From Undaria pinnatifida (lineage: Eukaryota; Sar; Phaeophyceae; Laminariales; Alariaceae): a stretch of 64,000 bases of DNA. Position 1 is the first letter of the stretch. Each line of letters starts with the position of its first letter. This document shows, piece by piece, positions 30,263-42,898 of this stretch. The stretch lies in assembly GCA_012845835.1 (NCBI GenBank), contig JABAKD010000027.1, positions 15,224,073-15,288,072 on the forward strand, in the 5' to 3' direction. The position numbers and the translations under genes are program-made. The notes below the pieces were generated by a model. The model worked only from the letters and a program-made list of their open reading frames with translations. It was not told the DNA's origin and made no database searches.

Positions 30263-33200
30263 GCTGCTGCCTAACGCCTTTAGCACCGCACCCACAATTT
30301 GGGGACAAAGTACTTGGAGTTTATGTGGGATCAGTTTGCAATGGTACAAAGGTTAAGGCAAGGGGATGTTTCCGTGAAGCCACGGTATCATCGTCCTAGG
30401 CTCGTGGGGTCTGGTGCTGTACGTGCTGCGTGTGTACGTTTGTTTTGCCGAACCTTGGTTGTGTTGAGTGATGTCAGTAGTAGAAGAAGTGTTGTTGGGC
30501 GTCGTTCGATGATCGGCTGGTTTGATCGGCTGTTTTGTTGTTGTTCTGCTGTCGTTGCCGCGGCAACATACCGTCCAATCCTTGCCACGGCTTATGTATG
30601 GGTTTGTTCCGCATGCATTCAAAATGAGCGTCCGCGTGGTTGGTGTGTCGGTATTTGGTGAGATGGTGTGTGTTGTATAAAATTTGGTAAGACCTCTCAG
30701 CCGTAAGATCGAGAATTCCTTCGAAAGTTAACTTTGTAAGCTGCGTGTGATGCTTCGATCGCGCGTGCTACGGAGCTTACTTCGAAGCATGACCTCGTGA
30801 TGAATATAAAGGGTAGGCGAGTCCCCCGGGTGTTATTTTAGAAAAGTGAAAAATAATTCGGCCGTGATGATCGAAATTGTTTTAATCAAAACTCGTTGTT
30901 GCAAGCTGCATGTGATACTTCGATCGCGCGTGTACGAGGTGTTTATACCCTGATGAAGGATGATAGGTCGGTTACTCCCCTGCTGATACCAGAGTCAACA
31001 GGACTAAGACGTTTATTATGGGACCAAGTGTGTGTTTCAGGGGGGCCGACTAACCAATACAGCTGTGCTGTAGCATGGTAGGTACCATGGTGCAGCTGTT
31101 GTGGAGTATATGCGATGCAATCGACAGGTTCTTCGAACTCGCACGGTGGAGAAGGACGAGCTCGTCTCTCTATGAAGCATCAGCACGGATGCTGGTTCTG
31201 CTGGATGTAGATAAAGTGGAGAGATCTCTTTCATGCGTCGGGTCCGGTTTCGCAAGAGCAGGCCCTCCTCCTCCCCTCGTGCTGCGGTGCGTGCCCTTAC
31301 ATGAAAAGAAGACGGAAGAATGCCAAAACTAAACATGCTTTTGAGGAGATTGAGTCGCTACTCATATAGGGAAAGCGCGACATCTACCCTCGTATCGTAA
31401 GGTATCAGGTTTCACTATTACGGCTACTACTGCTGCTGCTGCTACTACTACGACTACTGCCACTACTAACTACTACTATCTGAAGCATGTTATGGAGTGG
31501 TCACATAGCCCACATCCCCACATAATCCTACTCAATTATTTCTTCCTCTCGCGCTGTGTCTTAACCCCTTTAGAGCCCCCGAACCCCTCCCTATACTAAA
31601 TCCAAGTAATTTTGTCCCCAAAAACGGGTTTCCAGTTGTAAAGGGGTTAAGAGCGTCCCTGGAGTCAATCTACGAAAAAAACTTTGAAAGAAGACCGTGC
31701 CGTTTGCAAGCATTGACACCCATCCCTGTGCCCCTCATCTCTAGCTCCTTCGTAGCGTACTGCTGCTGAATCAACTCAGCCCACCCGATGGACCGGGAAT
31801 TTTCTTCTACTGTGTCACCATATTTTTGTGTGTTTACCTCCCCTCCGACTCCGGCGGGCTCGCTTGTAATATATGTAGATATCTTGAATTACATTTTTTG
31901 TTACTCTTGTCTTCTCCCCCCCCCCCGCCCCCCCCCCCAACTCCTATCTCTCCCTCACCCCTCCCCATACCCCCTCCCTGCTAGAAAATGGCATGTTGCG
32001 TATGTTATGGTATAAACTATATATAATATGTAGGGAACATCCGCCACAGAAGACGCCTCACTATGTCGGCAGCGCTCGTCGAGCAAGGCACCGCTGTACC
32101 GTCATCTCGTCTCAACCGCACGGCGCACCTGCTCCTAACTACTCAGGTTGGTTGCAAGCGCTGTATGGTCAACGGTACACCGTTTTATGGCGTACAGGAC
32201 ACCGGCGGATACGCCCCTCAGACCTCAGCAATGTCAACCCCGTCAGTTTTGGAATTAAACAAGGCAAATAACAGCGCACGAGTCACGTCTCACGGAGCAA
32301 CAGCATACAACCAACAGAGCACTGTCGGAGGAACCAAAAGAGCACTCTGCTATTATGCTGCTACACATGCGAGGTCAGAACATGCGCTATTAATAGCTGT
32401 GGATGGGTCCTCTGGGGCATGCAGTATGTCAACATGTCGGGGCGCTTTGGATCTGGGTCATGTATGCCGACATGTCGGAGCCCTTCGGTTGCTTTGGCTC
32501 ACCGTACTCGACCCTGCCCGCAACTACTACGCTGTATGTACGTCCACTAACGAACCGAGCGCATAGGGCGATAGCGAAAAATTGGTATACATATGCCCTT
32601 TGATACATGAGAATTTCGGGATAGGTTATTATGCTGTGATATAGATTTGGTGCGGGCATGACCAAAATGTTTCAAGGCTCCTCCATTTTTAGTTTTTTAT
32701 TTTTGTTTGCTCATTCCTTCTATTATTACCTGTGCGTTGCACTTTTTTTTTTTCTCCTTTTCCCTCCCTGGGTATAACTCAGATCCGGGGTCACCAAGCA
32801 TGCTCTTCATCCCCCCTCCCCACTACGGTAGGCGCGTTCATTTTTATCACGAAAAGACGCCAAGCCACAGCCCTTTCTTCCCTCCTCGTCGACTCGCATC
32901 GAATCGGGGGAGCTCTTTATACCTCAATTTTCGATATCTGACGTGTCATTTTGATCGTGTTTGTCAAATACTACGTACCTCTTACGCGACAGCTGAGTTT
33001 CAGAAAAAAAACGAGAAACCGCAACCGAATAAATATAATCCCCATGAACCTACTGCACACAACGCATCCTATCCATGATATCTAGAACAAAGAAGCGGAC
33101 TCCAATTCCAACGATACTGCGTGCGTTGATTGGGCAGTTGAGGAGCTCCGCCTTTTCAGAAACGTTTTGGCCAAAAAAGCGCTGTACGTACACACAACAG

Positions 33201-33780
33201 TTGCTTAAACAGCGAAAACACCTGTCTGTCGTAGAACGACTTCGCATTTCCGAGCTTTTCGGCTCCATGCTACGCCCGCCCCTTCCCCCCCCCGCAACCG
33301 TTTTAACAACCGCTTTATTCTAAGCTCGTCAAAAGCCCCTCACCAACCTTTTTTGTGTGTTCGGCGGAGCAACGCGGGTGGTCGGAACGCCCGAACACGC
33401 TATGAGAACAATCTCTATGCACTACCGGCTCTTTCCACAACAACGAGCCCCACTAGTAACCCAGCCAGAGATTTACAGGGAAGGAAACAATACATGTTGG
33501 AGCGGATATACTAAATAAAGTCTGTGTGGGACACACCCTTTCTCAACACAGATACTAGGTATCTAACCAGTATCATCCCCGTTTCTTGTTAGAGAGCTGG
33601 TACCGTGTGTATATGCGCATGTATGTATGCAGTGTGCAATCACCATGTGAGTGAGTGAATATCATTAATTAATTGCCAATTCCTATTTATCCGAAGTAAC
33701 CTCTCTCCAAGGAGGGAGGGAGGAGGGGGAAGGGGGGGGGGGCATCGTAGCACGTCGTGGCTCTTTGGAGATCGGCCGCG
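30263..33780. other. Gene-poor; two CAGCTG-family repeats, no gene seen
   Basis: Members of the GCAAGCTG..CGATCGCGCG repeat lie at about 30689-30770 and 30850-30945. A CTGCTGCTGCTACTACTACGACTACTGC tract is near 31430 (interrupted trinucleotides). A C-rich block lies at 31915-31940. Frames at 32063-32566 and 32707-33078 have no domain or splice support. Confidence 0.4.
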
Positions 33781-34159
33781 CTGGATTCCTGGGACCCACC
33801 GTTTACTGACGGTGTCCGCAACGAGTCACACCAAGCCATCCAGATGACCCGAACACATTGACGCATTGACAAAGGCTGCCATAGGAGGGGTGCCTGCTAT
33901 TATAGTATCCCGGTTTCCCCTCCATTCGTTGCTGAGGCGTTATTATTCCATGCCTTCTCTCAGAAGTCACGTGACGGCGCAAGCTATGAACAATACCATC
34001 AACACGCAAGTGTGAGTGATCAAGTATAACTGCAGAGAACAACCTGAACAGTATAGTCGGGCGCCTGCTCCATACCTCCCGTTTGTAACCATGGTACCGC
34101 TAGCGTAGTAGTACCTTGATATATCCCGATTTTCATGGCTTCATTATTTGCAGTATACC

Positions 34160-34460
34160 CCCATTTTCCCGGTATTATAGCATTATACCTCCATTTTCAC
34201 GGCATTTTAGCATTTTACCCCCATTTTCACCGTAGGGGGGGGGTACCCCCGTTTTCACCGGAGGGGGGGGGTACCCCCGTTTTCACCGTAGAGGAGGGGT
34301 ACCCCATTTTCACGGTACGGGGGGGGGTACCCCCGTTTTCACGGTGGGGGGGGGGGTACCCCCATTTCACGGTACAGGGGGGGGGGTACCCCCGTCTTCA
34401 CGTTATTTTAGCATTATACCCCCATTTTCACGGTAGGGGGGGGTACCCCCATTTTCACTA
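34160..34460 (+). repeat. GC-palindromic minisatellite, ~27-32 bp period
   Basis: About nine units of GGTACCCCC(G/A)TTTTCAC(G/C)GTA followed by G7-G10. Each junction GGGGGTACCCCC is self-complementary, and the G runs (7-11 nt) could form G-quadruplexes. Confidence 0.9.
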
Positions 34461-34461
34461 C

Positions 34462-36690
34462 CAACGAGTATAGGTCACTAGCGCGAGAGTCGTTCTGTGT
34501 AATTCCTCAGTCCATGGCGGCGGCGGCGGTGGATACTGGGAAACCGAAAGGCACAACAACAAAAACTCAAGCATCGCCAAGCAATAGGTAGGGTAGCCAC
34601 GTCTAAGATCGCAATGCAACAATAGGTAACACAGTAGAGGTATTCCTAAGACTAAAAGAACGGCCCCCCTACCCCCTACCATACAGTACAGCCTCGGTCA
34701 GTGCTCTGTAGGTTGCTTTTGGTAGCAAGCCGCCTGTTGCTCTGTGGGACGTGTGCTGCTTTTGTCGACCTTGTCCCTTAATTAAAAAGTAGACATATAT
34801 TGGGTCGCCGTTGCCCGGGTCTGATGGGCGTATCCTCTGCTCTGTACACCTTAATACGGTGTGTACCGTACACCATCAAACAGTGAAAAACAACTTGAGC
34901 AGTTAGGAACCGGTAAACCATAAATAGGAGGTGCGGCCAGATCACGGCGGTACATTGGTGCCCTGGTCAATGAGCGTTGCGAAAATATGGTGATTTATGC
35001 GGCGGATTTTCCTTCTATACCGTAAAATGGCGCACGCACCTCAATTTTACCCCGTCTTCTGGTCAAATCCCTTATAACTCTACCGGCATTCGCGCACACC
35101 ACGAGATATATCCCATGTACGTGAGCTTTAAGAGGAAACATCGATTGATAGTGAAAAAAATGTTACGGTAGTCTGTGTGGCTCTACGAACACAGGTCAAC
35201 AAAACCAAAAAAAAAAAAACGAAAGCGAAGAAAACTAACACTATTTGGTAAATGTTTGATCAATCAAGTGCAAGTATGAGCGTATAATGAGGCTTGTACA
35301 TTCTCAACTAGCAACCGAGAATACTGCTTTACATCCCCCCCCCCCCTGAAACCTTACGAGCGGTTCTTCGAAGGATGCAGTCTACCCTTCATGCGACCCG
35401 CCAAACACCTCACGGCGCTTCGCGCTTGGTGCAAGCAACGTCTGCCTGGTTGGTGAAAGCCCGACGTGCTCCGTCCCGGCGTAGTATGGATGCGAGGGTC
35501 TATGGTCATGCGACTACGGCCATGCACAAACTGAGTGCACCCCTCCCCTTGGAACCCTTTCGAACCTAACCGGCGCCAGTTTGGACTCACGCCTGGCGTA
35601 CTCGATTTAATTTCCGATTACAACAATTGAATTACAAACTCACGGCAAGCAACAAGAAAAATGGCTTACAGCAAGCAAGCGGCCATAAAAACCAACATGA
35701 AAGTATTTTGTAGTTACCGACAATGGAAATTGACTGAAGAACATGCAGCAATAAGAAATTTGATTTAACAGCATGGATCAACACATAAATCGACCTCGAG
35801 CAAGCAGTTGAAAAAACCACAAGCAGAGAAAGCCAGGGCACGCGATGGTACCCCCTTCGCCAGGAAAACAGAGGTAATTAATCGACCTCGAGCAAGCAGT
35901 TAAAAAAAACACAAGCAGAGAAGGCCAGGGCACGCGATGGTACCCCCTTCGCCAGGGAAACAGAGGTAATAGTGATGGTGGCGGCGGTGCTCACGCCTGG
36001 CAATAGTGAATGCTTGTGGACGTCACCATGCCATCATCGCGAACACATAACATATGTCGTTCGCCATTTCCGCCCCCCCCCCTTCGGTATTAGTAAAATT
36101 AATAATATTTTTGATGGTCGAACTTGAGTGAAAAACATGGTCCTCTGACCAGCTTAAACTGCCAACGCGTTACTTTAACCATGCAGACAGCATAAAAAAC
36201 GAACACAACAAGGCCTACAGGTATCTATGATTGGAGCAGCCAAAGGGGGAAAGGTCAGAGCCTGCAGCTTTTCGATTGGTATGAATCTTTCAACGGGTAA
36301 TCTGATTGCTCGAAAAAGCTTTGGCTTCACCCGTAACGTAGTGGCTACTGCGTTTGTCTTTCAAAATCCAAGGAAAAATGATACGCTCCCCCACCTCGCT
36401 ATATTGTACATTACAATCACAAAAAAAATAAATAAAGCACTTTCTGTCAACTCTACGTCGTCACTACGCTTCAATGCATCTCGGTAAACAAAAACAAAAA
36501 GCAAAACACTGCTACGTAGTGACAAATCATTACTTCGTGCTTGGCTGTAAATCACCTAAAATAAAAATAGCTCACACAACGGCTACCACTAGTAATAGTA
36601 AAAAAAGGGGTACATCATACACATCCGGCAACGTTTTGTCACGACCCCCCTCGATAGACCGACTCATCATCACCCACCACCGTCGAACAC
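34462..36690. other. No gene seen; local ~100 bp duplication at 35785-35970
   Basis: The phrase ATCGACCTCGAGCAAGCAGTT..AAAA.CACAAGCAGAGAA(A/G)GCCAGGGCACGCGATGGTACC occurs at about 35786 and 35880, a clean tandem duplication broken only by a few substitutions. 35372-35490 is the inverted relative of 592-718. No exon is supported. Confidence 0.5.
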
Positions 36691-36694
36691 ACCA

Positions 36695-36890
36695 CAATAG
36701 TGAGAAAGGTTCGCCCGGACTTTTCTATCCACCCATCAATCCACTCAAGCCCAGACTTTTCGGACAAGCAGAGACTCATCCACACGTCCATCCATCCAAG
36801 CCCAGACTTTTCGAACAAAACAGATTCATCAGCTGGTCATTAATCAATTTATGCCCAAACTTTTCCAACAGACTCATCCATCCATCTCAC
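36695..36890 (+). repeat. Degenerate minisatellite, ~60 bp period
   Basis: Units of CCCAGACTTTTCG.ACAA.CAGA(G)(A)CTCATCCATCCA at about 36750, 36810 and 36860, with a shorter related start near 36718. Confidence 0.55.
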
Positions 36891-37414
36891 GAAAGGGGGA
36901 ACAGAGCCGGGCCAGGGTAAGCCTTCCGTGGAGGTACATCGTAGACGGCGGCCCCCAACCCCCTACAAAGGGGCAATGAATCCAGTCTACCCGCCACAAA
37001 AGAAAGAGTTATCCACACACCAACGTGACACTACCATCGCCGAACCATAACAAATACAAGATACGCAGAACAATTCAAAGTTGAAAAAACGACAAAAAAA
37101 AACAGCCATAAACCGCGCCCCTTATCACATTCACATCTCCAAAAAACAAACCGAGCGCGACAAACTGGGGGGAGGGCAACCTCAAACGAAGCCCCCTCTA
37201 CAACAGCCCACAACGGTGTGGGGCAAATCACTGCACCCACTATTTTCTGGGGCAAATCACTTCGAAATAGAGTGGGCACATTTTTGCCGTGCTGTAAGGG
37301 CTAATGACCTCCAAAATAACACGACAAAGACGATCGCTGTGGTCGCTTGCCGGGAGGGAAGCTCCCGCGCGCGCACGACCCTACAGGACACCTACGATTA
37401 CCGACTACGGCGCG

Positions 37415-38175
37415 TCTTGCTACGCGCTCGCGCGTCGATTACATCTACACAGACGGCTCTTGCCATTACGAGAGAACGGTGCACACGAGAGAGACTCAAA
37501 GCGAGTCACAGTCGTTCGACACACCTACACAAAACAGCTCTTTGCCATGACGAGCTAAACCGAGAGCCTCAAAGCCAATCACAGCGAAACACCTACACAA
37601 GCGGCTCTGCCTGCCGATAAGAGCGAAGGGCGCACACGCGAGAGGCTCAAAACGAGTCACAGCAGTAGTGCGATACACCTAGACTCTCAGCGCGCAAAAC
37701 GAGTCACAGCAGTAGTGCGATACACCTAGACTCTCAGCGCGAAGTCACAAGAGCGTCGACTACACCTACACAGACGAGTCTTGCCGTGGCTAGGACAGGG
37801 TCTACACGGGAGAGCCTCAAACGCGAGCCACAGAGCCATACACCTACACAGGCGGCTCTGCCTGCCGCAATGAGCAAAGGTCCACGCCCCAAAGCATGTC
37901 ACTGAGTGACACACCTCCACAGGCGTCTCTGCCTGCCAGAAGGAGCCATTGGTCCGCACGGGAAATCTTCAAAGCGAGTCACACCTACACACCCGGCTCT
38001 TGCCACGACGAGCATAGGGTCTACACGGGAGACCTCAAAGCGTCAAAGAGAGACGTGTAACAAGCTGAAGGCCCTGTCACCCTTCGCGCGGACTCCACTG
38101 GAGAGACCCAAAAGCCGGTCGCAGAGCGGCACACCTCTTGCTTCAAAGCGTATAGCTTCAAAGCGAGTCACAGAG
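37415..38175 (+). repeat. Minisatellite, ~60-100 bp units, at the 3' end of the zinc-cluster gene
   Basis: Units combine CTCAAAGCGAGTCACAG, CACACCTACACA(G/A), GCGGCTCTGCCTGCC and GGTCTACACGGGAGA. Two adjacent 53 bp units at 37640-37745 are nearly identical (ACGAGTCACAGCAGTAGTGCG). The last unit contains TCAAAGCGAGTCACAGAGGG at 38158, whose complement supplies the final codons and stop of the minus-strand gene model. Confidence 0.8.
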
Positions 38176-38529
38176 GGATGCCGGCGGCCACTTCTCAAGC
38201 AGCAGATCCCTTAGGGAAGGGGTGGCCGAAGCTCCCACCGATGCCTCAAAAGGCATCAAGCCGGTCGCAGAAGCGAGTGGCAAAGGGGGTGGCATCGCGG
38301 AACCCTGTTGCGGCTCCACCACCCCCCCCCCAGCAGCCTGGGACAGGCTGGTCATACAGGGCGAAGGGAAAGGGTCGGACACCCTGTTACACCCTCTCTG
38401 CTGCTCCATCATGCCCCCCCCCCCCCCGTCGGTTCCCTCGGAATGCAACTCGGGGTTCCACAGCAAACCGACCACGTCTTTTCCGCCGCACTCCCATGTT
38501 TGAGGCTGAGGGTGCAACGGCAAAGGAGC
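38158..38529 (-). CDS. Zinc-cluster gene exon 5 (terminal, tentative)
   Basis: Acceptor tract TTTTCTTCCCTCCCCCCCTCTTCAG (written in + as its complement) is strongly pyrimidine-rich, and phase 0 matches exon 4. It encodes 123 residues, Gly/Pro/Met-rich, ending SLRDLLLEKWPPASLCDSL. The final residues lie in the flanking minisatellite. A competing open frame exists on the + strand, so support is moderate. Confidence 0.5.
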   Translation of the reverse strand, partial: APLPLHPQPQTWECGGKDVVGLLWNPELHSEGTDGGGGGMMEQQRGCNRVSDPFPSPCMTSLSQAAGGGVVEPQQGSAMPPPLPLASATGLMPFEASVGASATPSLRDLLLEKWPPASLCDSL

Positions 38530-41500
38530 CTGAAGAGGGGGGGAGGGAAGAAAAGGGGAGGGAGGGTTAATACGGCTTAATAGTTAATACGCACAGGTCA
38601 GTTAGACGAGGTGGGAGGGTGTAATCCTATCATGCATGGCCGTTATTCTTAGGATTATATAAACCCTTGCATCCCTACAAAAACGGGACGTAGCACACCG
38701 GACGGGAGGGGGGCGGGGTCAACATTGGGAGCTACGTGTTTTGTCGAACAGAGGGGGGGGCGGGGGAAGGGGCTAGGAGGGGGGGGGGGAGGCGTACATT
38801 GGCGAGGGGGAAAGAGGGGAACTCGTTTGCTGCTTGCCTCAGTCATTCAACAATTGACCACGCAAACCTTTCGAGACGGAGCACGGTTAATACAAGCTGC
38901 CACACGTTGCTTCGTTCTACACAGCTCGGGGTGATTCAGCTTTGAGGTACACCGGAAACTGCCCCGAAAATCTCCTCCAATCAATATTGGGGCTGTGAGC
39001 CGTGTGAGCCGGCTGGGCTTGACGGGTAGTTCTTACTTGAGTGCAGCATAAAGCCAACAAATTGACTTTGGTCTTTCTCGATATTGCACAGAACACGTGC
39101 CGAGCCACAAACGCGCCAGTGAGATACGAAAAAGGCAGAACTAAGAACCACAGGCAAGCAACTGCTGTAGCACCTACAGTAGCCAACTTACAGCCCCAAC
39201 CAACATCCGATCCGCACCTTCTATCCCTACAACGGTAGTGCGCGCTATTAATAGTATTATTACGGAGGACGATAGTAAATAGGACCAAATATTTCTTTTA
39301 AAAGTAGATGAATATATAGGTTTTTGTGTCCACCGTAGGTCCTATTTACTGGGGTCCCCCGTAATAATAGTATTAATAGTATTATTAGTACGTGCAACTT
39401 CACCACGACTTGGGTATGACCCTACCCACTACTGCTGTGGCACTATTAATAGGAACATGTGATGACGTTTTTATGGAGGGCGATTCAAAAAAAAACTAAG
39501 TTATAATACTTGTATTATAGTTGACCATGTACGCGTCGACGGCTGACATAAAATGTACCACGCAGCTTGCAAAAAAGTTGAGATTCAATGTCTCAATCGG
39601 TCGTACCCACAGCTGACGTTTTTCAATTTCTTATAAAAAAAAGAACAAAAAAAAACAATTCAGCTGATATCGACCAAGATGTATTTAGATCAAAACTAAT
39701 ACCTGGTACTTCGTATTTGCAAGCTGCGTGTGCGACTTCGATATTATACTCCTACCTTTTTCACAACAACATGAGTAGTGTCAATGGAAAACGAGCTATC
39801 ACACCGTTGGCCAGACAGGCATCAACCATCAAGCTGAATTTCAATCGTCACGGGTTACTGAGTGACAGGCTATGTTGTTGTCACATTAACTCGCATAATC
39901 AAGTCCGTGGTCACAGGACAGGCTCCATTCACTCTGGAGCTGAGGAACACGCCAGTGAAAAAACACAAACCAAAGGTGGTACACGCATATCACAGGTGAT
40001 GCAATTCATGCCTCCACCAGAAACATATAAAAGTGAAATCGGGAGTCAGCCTACGATGCGCCAGGTCCATACTGGTGCATACGTCTCATTACCCGAAAAA
40101 CCGACTATGCCGCTTGCCACCCAAGATTGACTACCACGTATATATTGCACGTAGTACCTATCACTACGCATACGCTCGACAGACGCAAGTCAAATTGGAA
40201 AAAAGAAACAAAGAAAAGAAAAGAAGATAAAGGAAAGGAAAGAAAGGACATGAAATCGAAACAAACGAAAAAGGAAAGGAAAGAAAAGAAAAGACAAGAA
40301 AAGCAATAAAAGAGAAGACCAGAAGAGGAAGCAAGGAAAGGAAAAGAAAAAAAAATGTCAATACTAGCAGACCCTCGTAGGAACTGACTAAAGACGGCAT
40401 TGGGCTCATACAAGGTATCAAGTGCATCATAAATGGCACTGGGGAGAGAACGCATGTATGTATGCATGATGACTGTATGATGACTCAGGGAAACTAATAC
40501 ATACTTCGAAGTACCAGGTACACACGGGTACACACAACGTGCACAACACCAACCTCACCAAAAGAGGACCCTGCAGTACACTGGGTTCCCAACCCGATTT
40601 AAAAGTCCGTTGCAACAGACCAATGTTTTCTGCTCTATATATCTCCATGTCGGTCGTATCTCAGATTGGAAATATCATACTTCGAAGTATCGGTTGTCGA
40701 ATAGGCGTCAAAAGGCGTGACAAGCCGATTTGACCGCTCTTAAGTCCGTTGTCTCTTGTCATCGCCGTCCTTGATTTCGGGTACTCCACTGTACACGACA
40801 CGAAGACACGAGCATATTCGCATATACTCGTAACACCTACGTATCGCTATGAAAATGCGCGCAGCAGAACATTTAGAACTGCTGTGGTCAAATTGTGTGG
40901 ATTGATTGGTTTGCAAAGGAAATTCACGCATTGCACACATCGGATACCTAGTTATGACGTACGTCTGTCAGGGCAGGCACACCCCTGGTCTACCTCATCT
41001 CCAAGGCCTTGTAGATCACGCTAGCGGGTGAGAGCCGAATGATCTGAATCATCTAGCACCTGTTTCCTGAGGTGGATCTGTGCCACACAAATCCGGCACA
41101 ACACACCATGACCACAGATACAGGACCTATAGATGATCTAAGTGATGTAGATCGTGATCTGTCCGATGTTCGAATTCGGAGAATCGAATTTGGATAATCG
41201 AATACATGATCCATATATCTTCGATCTCACAGCTGGGGTGTATTTACAATAATCCACGTCCGAATTCGGAGAATCGAAGTTGTAGAATCGAATACATAAT
41301 ATATTCGACGAAATCTTCGATCTCACAGCTGGAGTGTATTTTAATTTTTATAATAATACATGAATCTCGGTCGACGGTCGGTCGTAGAACTCGGCTTCAG
41401 CCATCTCGAAAAGGGGTCCTCTGTTCCTACCGGTATTATTTTCGGCGTGGTGTAAATTATACACTCGCCTTTACTCGTAACCATAGCATAAGTATCGCTC

Positions 41501-42806
41501 CTAATAGGACCTCGTGCGCCAGGATACTTTGTAAACTGCTGTCGTCATGTTCAGTGCGTCGGTGGAGCTTAAATTTCGACAGGCGGTCGTACCAGCGATG
41601 GCGCAAGGGGTGTCAAATTTCGGCCGCGGCGGAAATAAAAAACTGTCATGCCGCTCGTGAGAGAATCGCCGCAATCTCTGAAAAAAAACAAACAACGCTC
41701 TCCTATCGCAGCGTCAATATGAAACTCGATACGCGAACCAAACAACGATGCTCACTCACCCACGAGTTGAAGCTAGGTCGCTTCAAGCAGGACCCGTACA
41801 GGGCCTCCTCCAAGCTGCTACGCCTGGAGGCCATCGTCCTCGCGGCATAGTGCGCCTCCTCGATGCTACCCGCCCCTCCCCCACCAGACCCAAAAGCGAC
41901 CCCCCCTTGCCCCCCCCCGTCGCCCGTCATTATCTCGTTGGGGGCGAAATAAAACGGGAGCAAGCTACCACTGCAGGCATCCGTCTCAAAACTGCGATTG
42001 TCGCTGATGCTGTTGTTACCGGGACCGTCCCCTGTCCCCCCGCCGCTGTTGGCCACTTTAAGCCGGTTCTCTCGCCACCGCGACCCCTCAGGAGCAGGGC
42101 CAGTGGCGGCTGCAGCCGCTACCACCGCCGCCGCTGCTGTTGCTGCTGCAGCTGCAGCTTTCCTGTCAGCTGCGCGGAGCTTGGCAGGCGTCATCACAGC
42201 GGGAGGGGGTTCCATCACAGCGGGCGTTGTCACCCTATCGGGGGCAATGATCGCGCTCGCTGGGGCCGGCACCCGAGGGAGCTCGTGCTTAGTGTCGACC
42301 TTGGACATTCGCACTGAAGGCGAGGATCTCGCCCTGCTGCACGACGAAAGAAGCGGGGAGGGGAGGGGGGTGGAGGGGGAGGAGAGGGGAGGAGGGACAG
42401 AAACGGCGTTACAAAAGGGAACGAGACATACATTGAGGAAACAACGAACGGTTGATAAGACAATACATGGTTAATGATTGAAGATTGGTGACGGATCATG
42501 ACGTAACATGTAGAGACGGAGAGCAAGTGGGCGAAAATGAAAAACGAAGAAACCGAAAAAAACGAAAACACCAATTCTGAAATGAACTTGTAAAAAAAGA
42601 AGAATTGTGCTATGATGATGACCGTTTTGTGCTACGATCATGACCGCCAGATAGGTAACAAACGGTTGATAAGAGGAATGATTGACTGAAGATTGGTCAT
42701 CGTACACGACGTCATAAATATGTAGACAGGGAGCAAGTGGGCGAAAAATAAAAAATCGAAGAAAACGAAACTTCCAATTTCGGAAATAAATAATAATAAT
42801 AATAAT

Positions 42807-42898
<92 letters not shown>

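Noticed and set aside
29994-30308. Ala/Pro-rich and Leu-rich frames after ECHS1
   Set aside because: They arise from interrupted CTG repeats downstream of the stop codon. Both strands are equally open.
32063-32566. 167-codon + frame in the gene-poor region
   Set aside because: No recognisable domain, no convincing splice sites, and competing frames over the same bases.
34160-34460. CRISPR-like array
   Set aside because: The units are contiguous minisatellite repeats with no unique spacers, and the DNA is eukaryotic.
38178-38570. A + strand frame of 130 codons rich in Pro/Arg
   Set aside because: It overlaps the terminal exon of the minus-strand gene and has no splice or domain support. The minus-strand reading has a better acceptor and matching phase.
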